From: an uncultured bacterium
Lineage (GTDB): Bacteria > Patescibacteriota > Minisyncoccia > Moranbacterales > GWC2-37-73
DNA length: 7,380 nucleotides
NCBI GenBank assembly: GCA_903824515.1
Contig: CAIJXA010000014.1
Span: 1-7,380 of the forward strand
Direction: 5' to 3'
Made by a program: the position numbers and the translations under genes. A model generated the notes under the pieces. That model saw only the letters and a list, made by a program, of their open reading frames with translations. It was not told the origin of the DNA and did no database searches. Numbering within the stretch: the stretch's first letter is position 1; each line of letters opens with the position of its first letter. Below are positions 4,881 through 7,380 of this stretch, one piece after another.

Positions 4881-6383
4881 TTACTTCTGATATATTTCCT
4901 TAAATTCCCTAATCGCTTTTTCCAGCGCCGCCACAACCTCATCTGACAATTCTTTCTTCTCGGCAATCAGGGTGATCACTTCTTTAGCGGATGAATCGAG
5001 ATATTTGTGAAAATCTTTTTCCCAGTTACGGATTTCTGCAACTTCCACGTCATCGACAAAGCCGTTAATCAGGGCATACAAAATTGCGACTTGATGCTCG
5101 ACAGCCATCGGTTCATATTGTCCTTGCTTAAGGATTTCCACTGATCTTTGCCCACGCTGGATTTGAGCGCGAGTTTTTTCATCAAGATCTGAACCGAATT
5201 GGGCAAAAGCTTCCAGTTCGCGGAACTGCGCCAACTCCAAGCGCAATTTTCCGGCCACTTTTTTCATAGCTTTAATTTGTGCGCTGCCTCCAACGCGGGA
5301 AACTGAAAGCCCCACGTTTACTGCCGGACGGATTCCCTTGTAGAATAAATCTGATTCCAAAAAGATTTGACCATCAGTGATGGAAATCACATTGGTTGGA
5401 ATGTAGGCTGAAACATCGCCGGCTTGGGTTTCAATGATTGGCAAGGCCGTCATTGAGCCACCTCCGAAATCTTCGTTGAGTTTGGCACTGCGTTCCAAAA
5501 GTCGAGAATGCAAATAAAAAACATCGCCTGGATAGGCTTCACGTCCTGGCGGTCTTTTTAAAATCAAAGAGACTTGGCGATACGCCCAAGCGTGACGGGA
5601 AAGGTCATCAAAAACCACTAACACGTCCTGCCCCTTATCCATGAAATATTCTCCCAAAGCGCAACCTGAATATGGCGCAATAAATGAAAGCGCTGCACTG
5701 TCTGAGGCTCCAGCCACAATAATAGTGGTGTATTCCATCGCACCTTTCTTTTCCAATTCTCCCACGATGCGAGCAATCTTGCTTTCCTTCTGACCAATCG
5801 CCACATAGATGCATTTCATGTTCTGCCCTTTTTGATTGATGATAGTGTCCACCGCAATCGCAGTTTTTCCAGTTTGACGGTCACCAATAATAAGTTCACG
5901 CTGTCCACGTCCAATTGGAATCATTGCGTCAATCGCTTTGATTCCAGTCTGCACTGGTTGATGAACTCCTTTTCTGGTGATGACACCAGGCGCTATTTTT
6001 TCAACAGGATAAAATTTTTCAGCCACAATATCACCTTTGCCATCAACCGGAATTCCGAGCGGATCAATCACACGTCCAATCATTTTGTCTGAAACCGGAA
6101 TCGACAAAACTTTGCCAGTGGCTTTCACTTCGTCGCCTTCTTTGATGTCAAGATAACTTCCCAACACCATAGCGCCCACGCGGTCTTCTTCCAAGTTCAG
6201 CGCCACGCCAATTTCTCCATTAGGAAACTGAACCATCTCACTGGCCATCAAATCGGATAGTCCAGAAATTCTGGCAATTCCATCTCCCACTTCAATCACC
6301 TTGCCAACTTTTTCCGTTGACACTTCATTCTTGAAGCCTTCAATTTGTTTTTTCAATTGCTCGACAATAAAATCTTTATTCAT
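4881..6383 (-). CDS. atpA: ATP synthase F1 subunit alpha
   Basis: Alpha subunit (500 residues; 513 in E. coli), which forms the F1 hexamer with beta and supplies the non-catalytic nucleotide sites and the arginine finger. Visible are the N-terminal helix that normally binds delta (1-20), the barrel segment GKVIEVGDGIARISGL (27-42), Walker A GDRQTGKT (167-174), Walker B VLVVFDD (254-260), RPPGREAYPGDVFYLHSRLLER (split here as RPPGREAYPGD 277-287 and LHSRLLER 291-298), and the arginine-finger motif SVSRVGGSAQ (360-369, Arg363). The C-terminal helical domain is complete. The ATG context, AATAAACATT then ATGAATAAA, almost repeats that of atpD; there is no Shine-Dalgarno. It is the first F1 gene in the window. 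Upstream is an opposite-facing cassette instead of atpH. Confidence 0.98.
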   Translation of the reverse strand: MNKDFIVEQLKKQIEGFKNEVSTEKVGKVIEVGDGIARISGLSDLMASEMVQFPNGEIGVALNLEEDRVGAMVLGSYLDIKEGDEVKATGKVLSIPVSDKMIGRVIDPLGIPVDGKGDIVAEKFYPVEKIAPGVITRKGVHQPVQTGIKAIDAMIPIGRGQRELIIGDRQTGKTAIAVDTIINQKGQNMKCIYVAIGQKESKIARIVGELEKKGAMEYTTIIVAGASDSAALSFIAPYSGCALGEYFMDKGQDVLVVFDDLSRHAWAYRQVSLILKRPPGREAYPGDVFYLHSRLLERSAKLNEDFGGGSMTALPIIETQAGDVSAYIPTNVISITDGQIFLESDLFYKGIRPAVNVGLSVSRVGGSAQIKAMKKVAGKLRLELAQFRELEAFAQFGSDLDEKTRAQIQRGQRSVEILKQGQYEPMAVEHQVAILYALINGFVDDVEVAEIRNWEKDFHKYLDSSAKEVITLIAEKKELSDEVVAALEKAIREFKEIYQK

Positions 6384-6506
6384 AATGTTTATTTAAGTTT
6401 AGTTAAATTTATTTCTTTTATTTCCCACTAAATTACTAATCTCTTACGAATATACTAATTACCCCCACAAATATACAAATCTGCTACAAATCTACAAATG
6501 GGAGCT
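6384..6506. other. AT-rich leader of atpA with CAAATCT-type repeats
   Basis: No gene is visible. The left part has TACTAATCTCTTACGAATAT-like words that recur near 7193-7213 beyond R4. The right part has ACAAATATAC, ACAAATCTGCT and ACAAATCTAC direct repeats (about 6470-6499). This would be the minus-strand leader of atpA; I see no clear promoter. Together with R3 and the cassette B promoter it makes up the gene-free 390 bases upstream of atpA. Confidence 0.5.
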
Positions 6507-6593
6507 TGTCACTGCGAACTTGTTTCAGAATCTACTTTCTTTGTCTCACAGTACTGCCTGTAACCGAGATCCTGAAACAAGTTCAGGATGACA
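6507..6593. repeat. REP-like double hairpin R3
   Basis: This has the same layout as R1. Hairpin 1 is eroded (CTGCGAA facing TTCAGAA, three mismatches), while hairpin 2 is perfect (TCCTGAA/TTCAGGA). It lies on the left of cassette B, in direct orientation to R4 on the right. Confidence 0.86.
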
Positions 6594-6619
6594 TATTTTT
6601 TTATTGTGCCAATTTTTCT

Positions 6620-6681
6620 CTTCGAATCCCTTCCTCTATCTGTAGCTTTCTTGAGCCATAAACAGAGTAAGAATTTCGAAG
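6620..6681. other. Stem-loop element upstream of cassette B promoter
   Basis: CTTCGAA (6620-6626) pairs with TTCGAAG (6675-6681). The inner hairpin is TCTGT (6639-6643) with ACAGA (6662-6666) plus GCT/AGC. The inner block matches cassette A at 40 of 44 positions, whereas the outer left arm differs in sequence but again pairs. It ends just before the -35 box. Confidence 0.58.
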
Positions 6682-6683
6682 GA

Positions 6684-6712
6684 TTGACAAAATGAGGATT
6701 TGGGAGTATAAT
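6684..6712 (+). promoter_or_regulatory. Consensus sigma-70 promoter of cassette B
   Basis: TTGACA (6684-6689) and TATAAT (6707-6712) are exact consensus hexamers with a 17-bp spacer, nearly the same as cassette A. Here the -35 follows the stem-loop directly, without the extra GC-rich hairpin seen in A. Confidence 0.88.
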
Positions 6713-6773
6713 TTAAAGTCGGTAAAAATCAACGAATTTTACTAACAATCCACATTAACAAAAAAATACTATA

Positions 6774-6962
6774 ATGACAACTAAACTTTTTGTCGTAACG
6801 TCGCTATTAGCAACTTTAAACTCGCTATGCGCTGGCGCCAGTTTTTACTATGCGACTAAAAACCCTGAAATAATTTCCTTTGGCTTGGCAGCATCTTTTA
6901 TTACAATGACAGCAATGAACGCTGGCATTGCAGTTAAACTATTTATTGCAAATTTAGAATAA
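6774..6962 (+). CDS. Small two-segment membrane protein, cassette B
   Basis: I do not recognise a family. The 62-residue product has two hydrophobic, Ala-, Thr- and Ser-rich segments (about 5-27 and 34-58) joined by a short polar turn, ATKNPE (27-32); it is more weakly charged than the cassette A product. It is supported as a gene by the consensus promoter 61 bases upstream and a strong terminator 16 bases after the stop, the same geometry as cassette A. No Shine-Dalgarno is visible; the ATG follows an A-rich run. The length equals that of the cassette A protein, and an SLL-ATLNS stretch (10-17) loosely recalls SLIVAAINT of A (11-19), so distant homology is possible but unproven. It faces away from atpA, in the place where atpH would be expected. 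Confidence 0.72.
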   Translation: MTTKLFVVTSLLATLNSLCAGASFYYATKNPEIISFGLAASFITMTAMNAGIAVKLFIANLE

Positions 6963-6978
6963 CAGTTTGCAATATGAC

Positions 6979-7017
6979 CACCGTCTCTCAGAATTTCTGG
7001 GAGCGGTGTGTTTTTTT
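6979..7017 (+). terminator. Intrinsic terminator of cassette B
   Basis: The stem is CACCG (6979-6983) with CGGTG (7004-7008), continued by CTC/GAG and CAGAA/TTCTG, then GTG-tailed into seven T's (7011-7017). It is stronger than the cassette A terminator and differs from it in sequence. No T-run follows on the minus strand. Confidence 0.9.
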
Positions 7018-7079
7018 ATCCACTCAAATTTCAAATCTACTATCAGCACCCAATCTTTTCAAATTGAAGGCTGAATAAT
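7018..7079 (+). repeat. Conserved post-terminator tail, cassette B copy
   Basis: This matches 3131-3194 (47 of 51 bases from TTTCAAATC onward). It begins right after the T-run and ends 20 bases before doublet R4, as the A copy ends 16 bases before R1. Confidence 0.72.
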
Positions 7080-7099
7080 GAATTCGAATTCCTCTCTTA

Positions 7100-7186
7100 T
7101 GTCATTCTGAACTTGTTTCAGAATCTATTTTCTTTGTTTAACAATACTGCCCGTAACCGAGATGCTGAAACAAGTTCAGCATGACA
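7100..7186. repeat. REP-like double hairpin R4
   Basis: Hairpin 1 is TTCTGAA/TTCAGAA. Hairpin 2 is TGCTGAA/TTCAGCA, where the C-G pair of the other copies has become G-C by changes on both sides. The spacer is 33 bp as in R1-R3. It closes cassette B on the right. Confidence 0.88.
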
Positions 7187-7231
7187 TATTTTTACTAATC
7201 TCATACTAATACACGAATCTGAATTCTATTT

Positions 7232-7380
7232 TTACATCAGTGAAATCATTTTTATCAGGTGATAATCAGTGGTTCTGACTTTAATTTCGTCTCCGCGAGC
7301 ATTTCTGTACTCGGAAATGCGTGGCGGTCCAGAATCTAGCAACGCCCTGGATTGCTTCGGATGATTACATCCTCGCAAAG
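7232..7380 (-). CDS. C-terminal end of an unidentified protein (runs off the window)
   Basis: A minus-strand frame is open from the right edge to a TAA at 7232-7234, showing the last 48 residues. The visible part includes CNHPKQSRALLDSGPPRIS and EYRNARGDEIKVRTTDY, a polar, basic sequence with no membrane segment. I do not recognise it. It lacks the look of an ATP synthase delta or b subunit C-terminus, which would be the expected upstream neighbour of atpA. The other two minus frames are closed by stops within this stretch, which supports this one. The C-H pair near the edge could belong to a metal site, but the view is too short to say. Confidence 0.5.
   Translation of the reverse strand, partial: LRGCNHPKQSRALLDSGPPRISEYRNARGDEIKVRTTDYHLIKMISLM

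Noticed and set aside
3211..7186. CRISPR array
   Set aside because: The four repeats are dispersed, about 87 bp long, themselves hairpins, and separated by genes and not by uniform spacers.
7232..7380. C-terminus of atpH or atpF
   Set aside because: It shows neither the delta C-terminal pattern nor the long charged helix of subunit b.

Overview
The window carries the F1 catalytic part of an ATP synthase operon on the minus strand: atpA, atpG, atpD and atpC in the usual order. The genes are pulled apart by repeats, two small nuclease-family genes and two promoter-driven small-gene cassettes that point the other way. AT-rich DNA, mostly no Shine-Dalgarno sites, AT-rich palindromic spacers and the style of the subunit sequences suggest a Candidate Phyla Radiation (Patescibacteria, possibly Parcubacteria-like) genome. 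This is an inference from sequence style; no marker gene here settles it. Intact reading frames with ordinary glycine codons fit the standard bacterial code.

Layout in plus coordinates: 1-117 AT-rich spacer; atpC (118-552, minus); a GxxExxY-type PD-(D/E)XK gene (607-1035, minus) between imperfect inverted repeats; atpD (1079-2515, minus) with a perfect 34-bp palindrome read in frame; an AT-rich inverted repeat; cassette A (2676-3194, plus: stem-loop, consensus promoter, 62-residue membrane protein, terminator, conserved tail); REP-like doublet R1; a GIY-YIG gene (3302-3601, minus); doublet R2; atpG (3747-4706, minus); atpA (4881-6383, minus); spacer repeats; doublet R3; cassette B (6620-7079, plus, built like A); doublet R4; and the C-terminal end of an unidentified minus-strand gene at the right edge.

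Alpha, beta, gamma and epsilon build the F1 head and part of the central stalk. The gene just upstream of atpA does not look like atpH (delta), so the stator and membrane subunits must lie further away or elsewhere. The nuclease-like genes and repeats look like selfish or mobile passengers that settled in intergenic gaps, and in one case inside the atpD frame, while leaving the F1 genes intact.

The most interesting signal is the pair of cassettes. Their non-coding parts (upstream stem-loop, 17-bp-spaced consensus promoter, post-terminator tail, then a REP doublet) are clearly related and the spacings agree to within a few bases. The two encoded proteins, both exactly 62 residues with two predicted membrane segments, have almost no sequence in common. 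This is either a fast-diverging family of small membrane proteins in a fixed expression frame or a cassette that accepts different cargo.
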